A DNA stretch of 61,009 nt from an uncultured Pelagibacteraceae bacterium (GTDB lineage: Bacteria > Pseudomonadota > Alphaproteobacteria > Pelagibacterales > Pelagibacteraceae): contig CACGMR010000004.1 of NCBI GenBank assembly GCA_902574215.1, forward strand, positions 1-61,009, read 5' to 3'. The position numbers and the translations under genes are program-made. Each line of letters starts with the position of its first letter. The stretch's first letter is position 1. Positions 17,522-26,971 of this stretch are shown piece after piece. A model generated the notes under the pieces. That model was given only the letters and a program-made list of their open reading frames with translations. It was not told the origin of the DNA and made no database searches.

Positions 17522-19599
17522 AGTACATCTCTTTTTCCAACATGATTAGCTTTACTAACCACGCCATCTGCTTCCATCATATCAATAATTCTTGCCGCTC
17601 TATTATAGCCAATTTGGAGTTTTCTTTGTAAAAATGATGTTGATGCTTTGCCTTCAGATCTGATTATATCTACCGCTTGCTCATATAATTCATCTTTATC
17701 CCCTAGATTTTGATTATCTCCAATTTCTTTTTCGTCTGCAAAATTCAGTATTTCGTCTACATAATCAGGTTCTGCTTGTGAACGTAAAAAATTATTTATT
17801 TTTTCTATCTCGTTGTCTGATACAAACGGAGCATGTATCCTGACTATTCGGTTTGCTGACGACATGTAAAGCATGTCTCCTTTTCCTAACAATTGTTCAG
17901 CACCTTGTTCTCCCAGAATAGTTCTGCTATCTATTTTTGAAGTTACTTGAAAAGAAATTCTAGTTGGAAAATTCGCTTTAATTGTACCGGTGATTACATC
18001 AACACTGGGTCTTTGTGTTGCCATTATTATGTGAATCCCAGCAGCTCTTGCCATTTGGGATAGTTTTTGAATATAATTTTCAATTTCTTTACCAGCAACC
18101 AGCATTAGATCAGACATTTCATCAACCACAACAACTATATAAGGCATTGGAAGTTTGTGCTTTGAGTTGTAGCCATCAATATTTCTAACACCTTCTTTAG
18201 TCATTAATCTGTATCTACTTTCCATTTCCTTAACTACCCATCCTAGAACTGATGCAGCTTTCTTTGCCTCTGTAATAACCGGGCACAATAAATGAGGAAT
18301 TCCTTCATAAGTTGATAGCTCAAGCATTTTTGGATCAATTAAAATAAATTTACATTTTTCTGGAGTGTGTCGATAAAGTAAGGATAAAATAATTGTATTT
18401 ATACAAACAGATTTTCCGGAACCTGTAGTGCCAGCAATTAGAAGGTGAGGCATCGAAGATAAGTCACCTACAATAGGTTTTCCTGAAATACTTTTCCCCA
18501 ATGCAATTGGTAATTTAATCTCTTTTTTCTTAAAATCAGGATTATTTATTATCTCACTTAAATAGACATTTTCTCTAGAATTATTAGGTAGCTCTATACC
18601 AATAGTATTACTACCTGGAATTGTTGAAATTCTTGCTGACTCCGAACTAGTATTTCTCGCTATATCGTCTGACAAATTAATTATCTTTGAAACTTTTACT
18701 CCTGCTGCGGGCTCAAATTCATTTAAGGTTACCACTGGTCCATGACTTATTTTTTTAATATTCCCGTCAACACCAAAGTCTAATAAAATTTTTTCTAAAA
18801 ACTCTGAGCCTTGGGTTTCATTTTTTTCAGTATTATTTCGATCTTTTTTTGTTGGAGTTTTAAGCAAATCTAAATTAGGCAATTTGAATTTAATTTTGTT
18901 TTCATTTTTATTTTCTGTTTTAATAAAAGGTAAATCTTCTTGTATCAGGTTTTTAATTTCCTCTTGTGGAATATATTCATTTATCACTTCGCTTTTATCT
19001 GTATAAATTTTTTCTTTTTTACTAAAATATTTTATTATTTTTTTTACAAAATTATAAAATTTTAAAGGATGAAAATTAATACTAATTAAAAATAATAAAA
19101 GAACAAAAACAATCAACAAATAAAAAGATATGGTTTCATTAATAGATATTAATGAATTCAAAAAGGTTTGATTAAAATATACACCAACAAATCCACCATT
19201 TCCATTTATATAAAGAGTAAATCCATTTGAAACAAAATGAGCAAAAAATAGTGTGCCAAAAATTAAATAAATAATTGAAAAAAAAATATTTTCTATAATT
19301 AAAAATAAATCTTTAATCCTTATAATATTGATTCCGGTGAAAATTAAAGTTACTGAAAACAAATAAGACATCAGACCTATGGATTGGTAAAATAAATCAG
19401 ATATAAAACTTCCATTAAAACCTAATAAATTTTTTATTTCAGTATTATCTGGGAAAATAAAGTTAGGATCTTCAGGTGAATATGTAAATAAAGCAATAAA
19501 TAACAATAATCCTGAGAATAAAATAAACAATCCAAAGATTTCAGCTAATCTTCTGGCCGTGAATATAATAAGTGAATTCGCTGTTTTTTTAATATCCAT
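17518..19599 (-). CDS. ftsK: DNA translocase FtsK
   Basis: The septum-located pump that moves chromosome ends apart and activates XerCD at dif. The 693 aa begin with four hydrophobic helices (about 20-175), followed by a short charged linker (about 190-265), much shorter than in E. coli. The RecA-like motor has Walker A GTTGSGKS (390-397). A C-terminal winged-helix gamma domain (about 630-693, RKLQIGYNRAARIIDMMEADGVV) recognises orienting DNA motifs. It starts 62 bases from the divergent UbiH-type gene. Confidence 0.97.
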   Translation of the reverse strand: MDIKKTANSLIIFTARRLAEIFGLFILFSGLLLFIALFTYSPEDPNFIFPDNTEIKNLLGFNGSFISDLFYQSIGLMSYLFSVTLIFTGINIIRIKDLFLIIENIFFSIIYLIFGTLFFAHFVSNGFTLYINGNGGFVGVYFNQTFLNSLISINETISFYLLIVFVLLLFLISINFHPLKFYNFVKKIIKYFSKKEKIYTDKSEVINEYIPQEEIKNLIQEDLPFIKTENKNENKIKFKLPNLDLLKTPTKKDRNNTEKNETQGSEFLEKILLDFGVDGNIKKISHGPVVTLNEFEPAAGVKVSKIINLSDDIARNTSSESARISTIPGSNTIGIELPNNSRENVYLSEIINNPDFKKKEIKLPIALGKSISGKPIVGDLSSMPHLLIAGTTGSGKSVCINTIILSLLYRHTPEKCKFILIDPKMLELSTYEGIPHLLCPVITEAKKAASVLGWVVKEMESRYRLMTKEGVRNIDGYNSKHKLPMPYIVVVVDEMSDLMLVAGKEIENYIQKLSQMARAAGIHIIMATQRPSVDVITGTIKANFPTRISFQVTSKIDSRTILGEQGAEQLLGKGDMLYMSSANRIVRIHAPFVSDNEIEKINNFLRSQAEPDYVDEILNFADEKEIGDNQNLGDKDELYEQAVDIIRSEGKASTSFLQRKLQIGYNRAARIIDMMEADGVVSKANHVGKRDVL

Positions 19600-19661
19600 A
19601 CAAATGAATCAATTATATCACTTTGTATCATCTAATTTTTGTTGTTAAAATTAAAAATAAT

Positions 19662-20735
19662 ATGAGAGTTTGTATTTTAGGCGCAGGATTATCAAGTATA
19701 ACTTTGGCAAAGGCTTTGGTTAACCAAAATATATATGTAGATGTTCTTTTTCACAAAAAAACTATTGAATTAAATCAAACTCGAACACTTGGAATTTCCA
19801 AAAGTAATGTAAAATATTTCAATTCAAGTATTATCGACATAAATAAAATTCTTTGGAAATTAAAAAAAATTAAAATTTTTAGTGATAATTTAAAAAATGA
19901 AAAAATTATCAAATTTGAATCTCAACATGATTATCTTTTTTCAATAATTAGAAATTATGAACTTTATAAAATTATAAAAAAAAGTTTAAAAAATGATAAA
20001 TATTTTAAAGAAATACACTCATTACGTAATAATTTTTCTGATTATTATAATTTAGTTATTAACACAGATTCTAACAATTTTATTTCGAAAAAATTATTTA
20101 GTAAAAAAATAGTAAAAAAGTATAATAGTTTTGCATATACAACTATAATTAACCATAAAAAAATACCAAATAATACTGCTTATCAAATATTTACAACAAG
20201 GGGGCCTTTAGCTTTTTTGCCAATTTCTGCAACCGAGACATCAGTTGTTTACTCTGTTCATAATTCAAATCATGAAAAAAAAAAAATTATCAGTGATTTG
20301 ATTAAAAAATATAATTTTAAATATCAAATTCAAAAAATAAAAAAAATTGAAAAATTTGAGTTAAAGTCTTTATTTTTGAGATCTTATTATCATAATAATA
20401 TCTTAGCATTTGGTGACTTGCTTCATAAAGTTCACCCACTTGCAGGACAAGGATTCAATATGACAATTAGGGATTTAATAATTTTAATCGATATAATAAA
20501 AAATAAAATTTCTTTAGGTCTACCTTTAGATAAATCTGTAAATCAAGAATTTGAAAGAAAATTAAAACATAAAAATTTAATTTTTTCAAATGGGATTGAT
20601 TTTGTGCATGAATTCTTTAATCTTGAAAGAAAAATTCACAGCAATTTTTTAAGTAAATCAATTCAAATATTAGGTAAGAATTCATCAATAAATAAATTTT
20701 TTACCAAGGTAGCAGATAAAGGAATAATTATATAA
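19662..20735 (+). CDS. UbiH/Coq6-type FAD-dependent monooxygenase
   Basis: A flavoprotein hydroxylase with a short ADP-binding loop at its N-terminus (LGAGLSSITLAKAL) and the second FAD motif GDLLHKVHPLAGQGFNMTIRDL, diagnostic of ubiquinone-ring hydroxylases. It probably hydroxylates a ubiquinone intermediate, but the ring position cannot be read from sequence. At about 357 aa it is a little shorter than typical UbiH, and its middle region is very Lys/Asn-rich. I chose the ATG at 19662, which puts the dinucleotide fold at the N-terminus; a TTG at 19623 is less likely. Confidence 0.85.
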   Translation: MRVCILGAGLSSITLAKALVNQNIYVDVLFHKKTIELNQTRTLGISKSNVKYFNSSIIDINKILWKLKKIKIFSDNLKNEKIIKFESQHDYLFSIIRNYELYKIIKKSLKNDKYFKEIHSLRNNFSDYYNLVINTDSNNFISKKLFSKKIVKKYNSFAYTTIINHKKIPNNTAYQIFTTRGPLAFLPISATETSVVYSVHNSNHEKKKIISDLIKKYNFKYQIQKIKKIEKFELKSLFLRSYYHNNILAFGDLLHKVHPLAGQGFNMTIRDLIILIDIIKNKISLGLPLDKSVNQEFERKLKHKNLIFSNGIDFVHEFFNLERKIHSNFLSKSIQILGKNSSINKFFTKVADKGIII

Positions 20736-20736
20736 T

Positions 20737-21381
20737 TTATTGAATTGTTGTATTTTCATAAACATCATGCGTATAAGTTTTTATTATTTCCCCAATTTTT
20801 TTTTTTCTAATTTCTAAATTTATTGCTTCTAATAAAATTTGTTTTTCCTCAAGTGAAAATGGTGAGGCCATAGCTAAGGCATTTATTATTTCATTAAGAC
20901 TTTGTTTTTCTAATGCTTTCCAGTTGATAATGAAACCTTTTTTTTTAAACAAAGATTTTAAATCTTTAAAAATAATCTCTAAATCTGAAAAATTTAATTC
21001 TTCTTTTTCATCATTTAAATCATGAGTAAATTTTTCAAAATTCACATCTAAAATTCTATATTTATTCTTTGTTGTGATTTCTCTTATTTTTTGAAATCTA
21101 ATTAATCCCTTTAATTCAATTAAAATACGTCCATCCTCAGTTTCACTAAAAGTAGTTATTTTTCCAAGACAACCCACCTCATATAAATCTGGTATATTAT
21201 TATTTTGACTGTTTGATTTTGGCTGGATCATACCTATCATTTTATTTGTTTTGATACTGTCATTTATCATATCTAAATAACGTGGTTCAAAAATATTTAA
21301 TGGGACAGTTGTTTTTGGAAAAATTATAAAATTGCTTAAAGGAAAAACTGGAATTTTACTAGGTAGCTCTGAAATTTTCAT
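20737..21381 (-). CDS. Lon N-terminal (PUA-like) domain protein
   Basis: A 214-aa protein made of a Lon substrate-binding-like domain without the ATPase or protease parts. The start LPSKIPVFPLSNFIIFPKTTVPLNIFEPRYLDMI is the family signature, and GCLGKITTFSETEDGRILIELKGLIRF completes the beta domain. The C-terminal half is helical. Standalone members are common in alphaproteobacteria, but their substrates are unknown. Confidence 0.88.
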   Translation of the reverse strand: MKISELPSKIPVFPLSNFIIFPKTTVPLNIFEPRYLDMINDSIKTNKMIGMIQPKSNSQNNNIPDLYEVGCLGKITTFSETEDGRILIELKGLIRFQKIREITTKNKYRILDVNFEKFTHDLNDEKEELNFSDLEIIFKDLKSLFKKKGFIINWKALEKQSLNEIINALAMASPFSLEEKQILLEAINLEIRKKKIGEIIKTYTHDVYENTTIQ

Positions 21382-21426
21382 TAGTTGATTTTATACGTGA
21401 ATTAAAAAAAATAAATTAAAATTTTT

Positions 21427-22761
21427 TTATTTTTCTATTTTTATGTTATCTAATAAATAGTAATATGATTTGTACCTATTATTTTTATAACTTTTAATTT
21501 TTTCTCTGACTTGTAAAAAACTATTTGTTTTATTAAATAGTTTTTTATTTTTTTCATAACTTAGAAAGTTTCCAGTATATTTTATTTTACAAAAATCTAA
21601 GATTTTTTTAACTTCTGCTTCTTTATTATTTGTAAGTGTACTTAAATTAACATCAATTATAGTATTTGGATATTTTTTTTTAAAATACTCAATCGTACTT
21701 TTATATATTTTGATATAATTAATTATATCTTTTAAATCATGACTCCACGATAATTCTGGTAGCATTGTTTGGTAAATACCAATAATTGCATCATTAATAT
21801 CCCTAAAAGTGTGAATAAATTTAGAGTTTGGAAAAAAATTTAAGATTAATTCTATATTAAAAAAATTTTCAAGAGATTTGTCTAAATAAACTTTTTTTTG
21901 AAAATTATCGTATTTTTCAATAAGAGAATTTTGAAATTGTTTTTTATTTATTTTTATTTCAAAATTATTATGATCAAAATTTTTAGAATAAATTAAGCCA
22001 CCAATTTGTTCTAAAATTGAGGTATTTACTGCATGGAATTCACCCACAGATACAATCTCATTTGTGTTATGAGCTATAATTGTCTCAACTAAAGTGGAAC
22101 CTGATCTTGGTAATCCAATAATAAATATATGGTTGTTATTATTAAAATTATCAATTTTATTAAACTTACCTTCAAATTTAATTTGATTAAATTTTTTAGA
22201 GATTATATTCGAATAATAATAGTTAGATTGAGAATTGTAAATTTTATTGGCATCATTACATAATTGGTGAGATTTTTTAAGGTATTCAATTTCATTCTCT
22301 AAATTACGTTTTTTCTTTTCTATTTTAGAAAAAATGAAATTAATTAAACTTCTTTCATAATCAGAAAGACTTTTATTTTGATTAAAAGATTTTAATTTCT
22401 CAGAAAATTCAAAGGTAATGTTATCTATATTAATGGAGGATAAAGCATAATATGATTTTATATCTTTGGGATTTATTGAAATCAGATTTAAATATTCTTT
22501 TTTGGCTTGTTTTATTTCACCAATATTTTGTAAAACTAGTGCGTAATTAAACAAAACATTGGGATCATTTGATTTTAATTCCTTGCATTTTTTAAAGTAT
22601 GCAAAACTTTTATGTAAATCATTTAATTCATAAAAAATTTTTCCAATTTGAAAATTTATTCTTAAGTCATTTTTTTTATTTTTAAGCAATTCTTGAAAAT
22701 ATTTTAATGCCTGCTTAAATTTTTTTTGCTTAATTAATAATTTTCCTAATTCATAAGACAT
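21427..22761 (-). CDS. TPR-repeat sulfotransferase
   Basis: A 444-aa protein. Residues 1-110 are TPR repeats (for example YELGKLLIKQKKFKQALKYF), followed by a helical linker. A sulfotransferase domain begins with the phosphosulfate loop GLPRSGSTLVE (216-226), and a 3'-phosphate motif resembling FIHTFRDINDAI lies near residue 315. It matches the architecture of the gene at 1-911. It lies 9 bases downstream of another TPR gene, so the two probably act together. Acceptor unknown. Extremely AT-rich. Confidence 0.86.
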   Translation of the reverse strand: MSYELGKLLIKQKKFKQALKYFQELLKNKKNDLRINFQIGKIFYELNDLHKSFAYFKKCKELKSNDPNVLFNYALVLQNIGEIKQAKKEYLNLISINPKDIKSYYALSSINIDNITFEFSEKLKSFNQNKSLSDYERSLINFIFSKIEKKKRNLENEIEYLKKSHQLCNDANKIYNSQSNYYYSNIISKKFNQIKFEGKFNKIDNFNNNNHIFIIGLPRSGSTLVETIIAHNTNEIVSVGEFHAVNTSILEQIGGLIYSKNFDHNNFEIKINKKQFQNSLIEKYDNFQKKVYLDKSLENFFNIELILNFFPNSKFIHTFRDINDAIIGIYQTMLPELSWSHDLKDIINYIKIYKSTIEYFKKKYPNTIIDVNLSTLTNNKEAEVKKILDFCKIKYTGNFLSYEKNKKLFNKTNSFLQVREKIKSYKNNRYKSYYYLLDNIKIEK

Positions 22762-22770
22762 ATTTATTAA

Positions 22771-24069
22771 TTAATTTGTATTTCTCATTTTGATATTTTC
22801 TATATCCTTTATAGACATATGATTTATATTCACGTTATAGTTAAAGATTTCTTTGTAGCTATAATCATTAAGAATTTTGGCGTATAAGATCCAATTTTTT
22901 ATAATTAAAAAATCTGAAAGATTATATTTATTTAGCGTGTTATCAAAAATTTTTTCTTTATTTATTTCATTTATAAAGTTTTTTTCATCAAACTCTTTTT
23001 CAAAGACTTCCCATTCTTTTTTATAAATTTTATCAATTATATTCTCTTCAACATTTTTGAATAACTTAAATTCCTTATAATATTCTGTACAACCGTGCTT
23101 TATTTCAATTCTTTCAAAGTTCATTTGATAATTTATTAAATCTTGTTTTATTTTTTTTTCTATATTTTTAGCTTCTTCAATTGAACCTGCATATAAGTAT
23201 CCTTTATAATTTCCAACTACGTTTTTACGTAATTCAACCATACATTTTCTAATATTATTATTTTCTAAACTTATGTTATTAAAATAAAAATATAGTTTTA
23301 TTAAATCTAAAACATTTTTTAAGTTGATTTGAACTTTGTAACAACTAAAACAATATTTTGGTATAATCTTATGTTTATTAAATATACCAAAGTGTCTATC
23401 ACAATTTAGGTTTATTTTATTTCTTCTATAAATTTGAGTTTCAGGGTATGATAATTTTAGATTACTTTCTTGTAATATTTTTTCTGATTTCTCTAAAGCA
23501 TGAGATACAGAGGATTTTTCTGCCAGATTATTAGCTAATAATTCATCAATTTTACTTATCTTATCATTTAGATTTATAATTAAATTTTCTGATTTTTTAG
23601 GTTTATAATAATTAAAAGTTTCAATTAAGTTATTTTGAATTTTTATATTTTTTGGAGATAAGTTTAACGCTTTTAAAGAAAATTCTATTGATAAGCTATA
23701 ATTACCCAATTGTTTATAAGTTAAACTTAAATTTTCATACGCTGATAAAAAAGTATTATTAATTTCAATTGCTTGATTGAATTCATTTATAGCTTCTGAA
23801 TATTTGCCAAGTTTGTATAATGAAACTCCAATATTATTAAATATTTTAAAATTTTTAGATTCATTTGAAATTTTTTTGAAATGAAAAAGTGATTTATCCC
23901 ATTCTTTTTTATTAAGATAAATTGATCCTTTAAATCTATTGATAATATCTGAATTTTGATCGGATAGATCTTCTAACAATTCTAAGGCTTCATTAAATTT
24001 TCTAAGTTTAATTAATTCGACAATAGGAATAAATAATTTTTCTGAAACATGTGATTTATTATTTTTCAT
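22771..24069 (-). CDS. TPR protein with an unrecognised Cys-containing C-terminal domain
   Basis: The 432 aa begin with TPR repeats (about 10-145), followed by a linker. From about 205 there is a domain I do not recognise, with C223, C240 and C243 in CDRHFGIFNKHKIIPKYC followed by FSC. These residues could bind a metal. A charged alpha/beta region continues to about 335. The domain is not a sulfotransferase. The gene sits directly upstream of a TPR sulfotransferase in one transcription unit and is divergent from tRNA-Gly. Confidence 0.7.
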   Translation of the reverse strand: MKNNKSHVSEKLFIPIVELIKLRKFNEALELLEDLSDQNSDIINRFKGSIYLNKKEWDKSLFHFKKISNESKNFKIFNNIGVSLYKLGKYSEAINEFNQAIEINNTFLSAYENLSLTYKQLGNYSLSIEFSLKALNLSPKNIKIQNNLIETFNYYKPKKSENLIINLNDKISKIDELLANNLAEKSSVSHALEKSEKILQESNLKLSYPETQIYRRNKINLNCDRHFGIFNKHKIIPKYCFSCYKVQINLKNVLDLIKLYFYFNNISLENNNIRKCMVELRKNVVGNYKGYLYAGSIEEAKNIEKKIKQDLINYQMNFERIEIKHGCTEYYKEFKLFKNVEENIIDKIYKKEWEVFEKEFDEKNFINEINKEKIFDNTLNKYNLSDFLIIKNWILYAKILNDYSYKEIFNYNVNINHMSIKDIENIKMRNTN

Positions 24070-24164
24070 ATTTTAAGATTAAAACTTTTGTTATTTTTAA
24101 TACAGTTTCTAACTATTTCTTGCAAATTTTTTAAAAGCTATTAATTTCAACACTTATAGAATAA

Positions 24165-24239
24165 GCGGGCATAGCTCAGTGGTAGAGCGTCTCGTTGCCA
24201 ACGAGAAGGTCGAGGGTTCGACCCCCTTTGCCCGCTCCA
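24165..24239 (+). tRNA. tRNA-Gly (anticodon GCC)
   Basis: A full cloverleaf can be drawn. The acceptor stem GCGGGCA pairs with TGCCCGC, and the D-arm is TAGCTCAGTGGTAGAGC. The anticodon stem CTCGT/ACGAG encloses TGCCA with anticodon GCC. The T-arm GAGGG-TTCGACC-CCCTT includes one G-T pair. The discriminator T and a genomically encoded CCA follow. It lies between a divergent TPR gene and a sulfotransferase gene beginning 18 bases downstream. Confidence 0.97.
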
Positions 24240-24257
24240 TTTAATGAATATTTAATA

Positions 24258-25103
24258 ATGATTATTTGGATAGCATCCTACCCAAAAAGTGGAAATACTT
24301 ATGTAAGATCATTTCTTGCAAGTTATTATTTTTCAAAAAATGGAAAGTTTAATTTTGAGCATCTTTTAAAGATTCATCAATTTCCAAATATGAAATTTTC
24401 AAAAACTAAAACTGTATCTCAAGAGGAAGCTAGTAAAAATTGGATTTTTAATCAAAATTTTTTTTTTAATAAAAAAAATTTAAATTTAGTAAAAACACAT
24501 AATTGTCTATCACCATTTAAAGGTAATGAATTTACAACTAAAAATGAAACATTGGGTGCAATTTATATTGTAAGAGATCCAAGAAATATTATTACCTCAT
24601 TAACACATCACTATTCCTTAAATTATAATGAAGCTTTCAAGCATATGATTAATAGTGAGTCGTCATTGCTTGAAAAATCACATGAGTTAGATCATAGTAA
24701 TTTTACATATCTTGGATCATGGTCAAATCATTATAAATCTTGGAAAAATTTTTCTAATTTTAAAGTATTATTTATAAGATATGAAGATCTTCAAACGGCA
24801 AAGGAAAATACTTTTGAAAAAATAATTTTGTTTATTAATCAATTAACAAACAGAGATTTAAAAATTGACGAATCAAAATTTTTAAATTCAATTAAATCAA
24901 CTAATTTCTCAAATTTAAAGAATAAAGAATTTAATGAAGGTTTTGAAGAGAGTGTGTATTCAAATAAAACTGGAAAAAAGATAAATTTTTTTAATTTAGG
25001 TTTTAATAACCGTTGGCAGAAATTGCTTCCAACTGATATAAAAGATTTATTAAACAAACATTATATTAATGAATTAAAAGAATTGGATTATTTTAATGGA
25101 TGA
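24258..25103 (+). CDS. Cytosolic-type sulfotransferase
   Basis: A 281-aa sulfotransferase with the phosphosulfate loop ASYPKSGNTYVRS at about 6-18 and the 3'-phosphate motif IYIVRDPRNIITS near residue 103. It is a paralogue of 10303-11163. I chose the ATG at 24258 because the upstream in-frame extension would begin inside tRNA-Gly. It overlaps the start of phhB by 8 bases. The substrate is unknown. Confidence 0.88.
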   Translation: MIIWIASYPKSGNTYVRSFLASYYFSKNGKFNFEHLLKIHQFPNMKFSKTKTVSQEEASKNWIFNQNFFFNKKNLNLVKTHNCLSPFKGNEFTTKNETLGAIYIVRDPRNIITSLTHHYSLNYNEAFKHMINSESSLLEKSHELDHSNFTYLGSWSNHYKSWKNFSNFKVLFIRYEDLQTAKENTFEKIILFINQLTNRDLKIDESKFLNSIKSTNFSNLKNKEFNEGFEESVYSNKTGKKINFFNLGFNNRWQKLLPTDIKDLLNKHYINELKELDYFNG

Positions 25104-25443
25104 TGATTTAGTAAATAAAAAGTGTGTGCCGTGTGAAGGAAATATTCCTCCGTTTAATGCTGAAGAAATACACAAGTATTTAAAAAAAATTGATGGTTGG
25201 GAGGTAGTAGAAGATAAAATTGATGGATTTCATTTAATAAAAAGTTTTAAATTTGATAACTTTTTAAAGAGTCAGGAATTTGTAAATAAAGTTGGAGAAA
25301 TAGCAGAGACTGAAGGTCATCACCCCGATTTATGGTTCGGATGGGGTTATGCGAGAATTAAGATATTCACTCATGCAATTAATGGTCTAGCCGAGAGTGA
25401 TTTTATCCTTGCTGCAAAAATAGATCAAATATCTAATGTCTAA
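25096..25443 (+). CDS. phhB: Pterin-4a-carbinolamine dehydratase
   Basis: A 115-aa DCoH/PhhB protein that dehydrates 4a-hydroxytetrahydropterin. The catalytic motif ETEGHHPDLWFGWGYARI is intact, with the paired His. An N-terminal extension of about 20 residues contains two Cys (KKCVPCEG), as in many bacterial members. No phenylalanine hydroxylase is visible here, so the source of its substrate is unclear. It converges on purH with an 11-base overlap. Confidence 0.92.
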   Translation: MDDDLVNKKCVPCEGNIPPFNAEEIHKYLKKIDGWEVVEDKIDGFHLIKSFKFDNFLKSQEFVNKVGEIAETEGHHPDLWFGWGYARIKIFTHAINGLAESDFILAAKIDQISNV

Positions 25444-26971
25444 AGTGTCTTGTCTTTGAAAAAAGCAGCACGGTGTTCGTTTCATTTGCAAAGTTAATTA
25501 TTTCTTTATCTCTTATTGATCCATATGGTTGAACTACCGCTTTAACACCAGACTGGACCAATTTTTCAATACCGTCTACAAATGGAAAAAATGCATCTGA
25601 TGCAGCAACTAAATTATCAGTTTGAAGATTAAATTTTTTCATTTTATTTATTGCTATTTGACAACTATCTAATCTGCTAGGTTGACCAGAGCCAATACCA
25701 ACAGTTGTTTCGTCAGATGCTAAGACTATTGCATTTGATTTTACATACCTGCATACATTAAAAGCAAAAATAAGATCTTTTAGTTGTTTAGATGTTGGTT
25801 TTCGTTTTGATACAATTTTAAAATCTTTCTTTGAAAAGAAACTTAAATCCTCTGATTGTATCATTATATTTTGTCTAAATGATTTAAACTTAAAAAGTTC
25901 TTTTGATTTATAATTTGTTCCATCAATTAATCTTAAATTTTTTTTGGTTTTCAATATTTTGATAGCGTTGTTATCAAACCCATTTGCAATTATAACTTCT
26001 AAGAATAATTTATTTAATTCTATAGCTAAATTTTTTTCAATTTTATAATTACAAGAAACTATTCCACCAAAAGCACTTACAGGATCACAAGAAAGGGCAG
26101 ATTTATAACTTTCTAAATGATCTTTTTTGGCTGAGACACCGCACGGGTTTGCATGTTTAACTATAACTGTTCCTTTACCTTTTGGTAAAGATTTTGAAAT
26201 AGTTAGAGAGCTAAATATATCATTATAATTGTTATAACTTAGCTGCTTTCCATGAATTTGATTTAAATTAGTATTTAAACTACTTGAATAAATTGCACTT
26301 TGTTGATGAGGATTTTCTCCATATCTTAGTTGCTCTATTAGATTTCCATGAAAAATTTTTTTCTGAGGAAAGGTAGTATTTGTTTTTTTGTTAAAATAGC
26401 TTGAAATTACAGAGTCATAATAAGCTGTTTCAGCAAATGCTATCCTTGATAGCTTTTCTCTAAAATTAAAAGAAGTAGATCCTTTGAATTTTTTTAGTTC
26501 TTGAATTAATTCCTCGTACTGTTCTGAAGACGTTATTACAGTTACATCATTGTAGTTTTTAGCGGCAGATCTAACCATCGCAGGACCACCAACATCTATA
26601 TTTTCTATAATTTTTTTATGGTCTTTTGTTTTTTTAAGAGTGTTCTCAAATGGATAAAAATTTACAATAACTAAATCAATGTTCTCAAAATTATTGTCTC
26701 TCAGATCTTTAAAATGAGATTTTTTGTTCCTTTTGTTTAAAATACCTGCATGAATTTTCGGATGAAGGGTTTTTACTCTACCCTCTAAAATTTCAGGAGA
26801 ATTAGTAAATTTAGAAACCTCTAAGCATTTAAAATTTAATCTTATAATTTCTTTATAGGTTCCACCCGAGCTAATTAATTTAATTTTATTTTTATTTAAA
26901 ATATTTAATAGTGGTCTTAATTTTTTTTTGTCAGATACGGAAATAAGAGCTGTCTTAATTTTTTTCTTCAT
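25433..26971 (-). CDS. purH: Bifunctional AICAR transformylase / IMP cyclohydrolase
   Basis: Carries out the last two steps of IMP synthesis. The N-terminal MGS-like cyclohydrolase domain (1 to about 190) has EILEGRVKTLHPKIHAGIL. The transformylase domain has the catalytic KHANPCGVS and ends with QPYGSIRDKEII. The 512-aa length is normal. It abuts the heparinase-like gene (one shared base), and the order rpe-heparinase-purH is one I recall in other alphaproteobacteria. Confidence 0.97.
   Translation of the reverse strand: MKKKIKTALISVSDKKKLRPLLNILNKNKIKLISSGGTYKEIIRLNFKCLEVSKFTNSPEILEGRVKTLHPKIHAGILNKRNKKSHFKDLRDNNFENIDLVIVNFYPFENTLKKTKDHKKIIENIDVGGPAMVRSAAKNYNDVTVITSSEQYEELIQELKKFKGSTSFNFREKLSRIAFAETAYYDSVISSYFNKKTNTTFPQKKIFHGNLIEQLRYGENPHQQSAIYSSSLNTNLNQIHGKQLSYNNYNDIFSSLTISKSLPKGKGTVIVKHANPCGVSAKKDHLESYKSALSCDPVSAFGGIVSCNYKIEKNLAIELNKLFLEVIIANGFDNNAIKILKTKKNLRLIDGTNYKSKELFKFKSFRQNIMIQSEDLSFFSKKDFKIVSKRKPTSKQLKDLIFAFNVCRYVKSNAIVLASDETTVGIGSGQPSRLDSCQIAINKMKKFNLQTDNLVAASDAFFPFVDGIEKLVQSGVKAVVQPYGSIRDKEIINFANETNTVLLFSKTRHFRH

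Noticed and set aside
24165-24239. tRNA-Gly as an integration site for a genomic island
   Set aside because: No integrase, no repeat of the tRNA 3' end elsewhere in the window, and no phage-like gene.
24195-24257. N-terminal extension of the sulfotransferase starting inside tRNA-Gly
   Set aside because: The frame begins within the tRNA and encodes basic filler; the ATG at 24258 gives the family's normal start.
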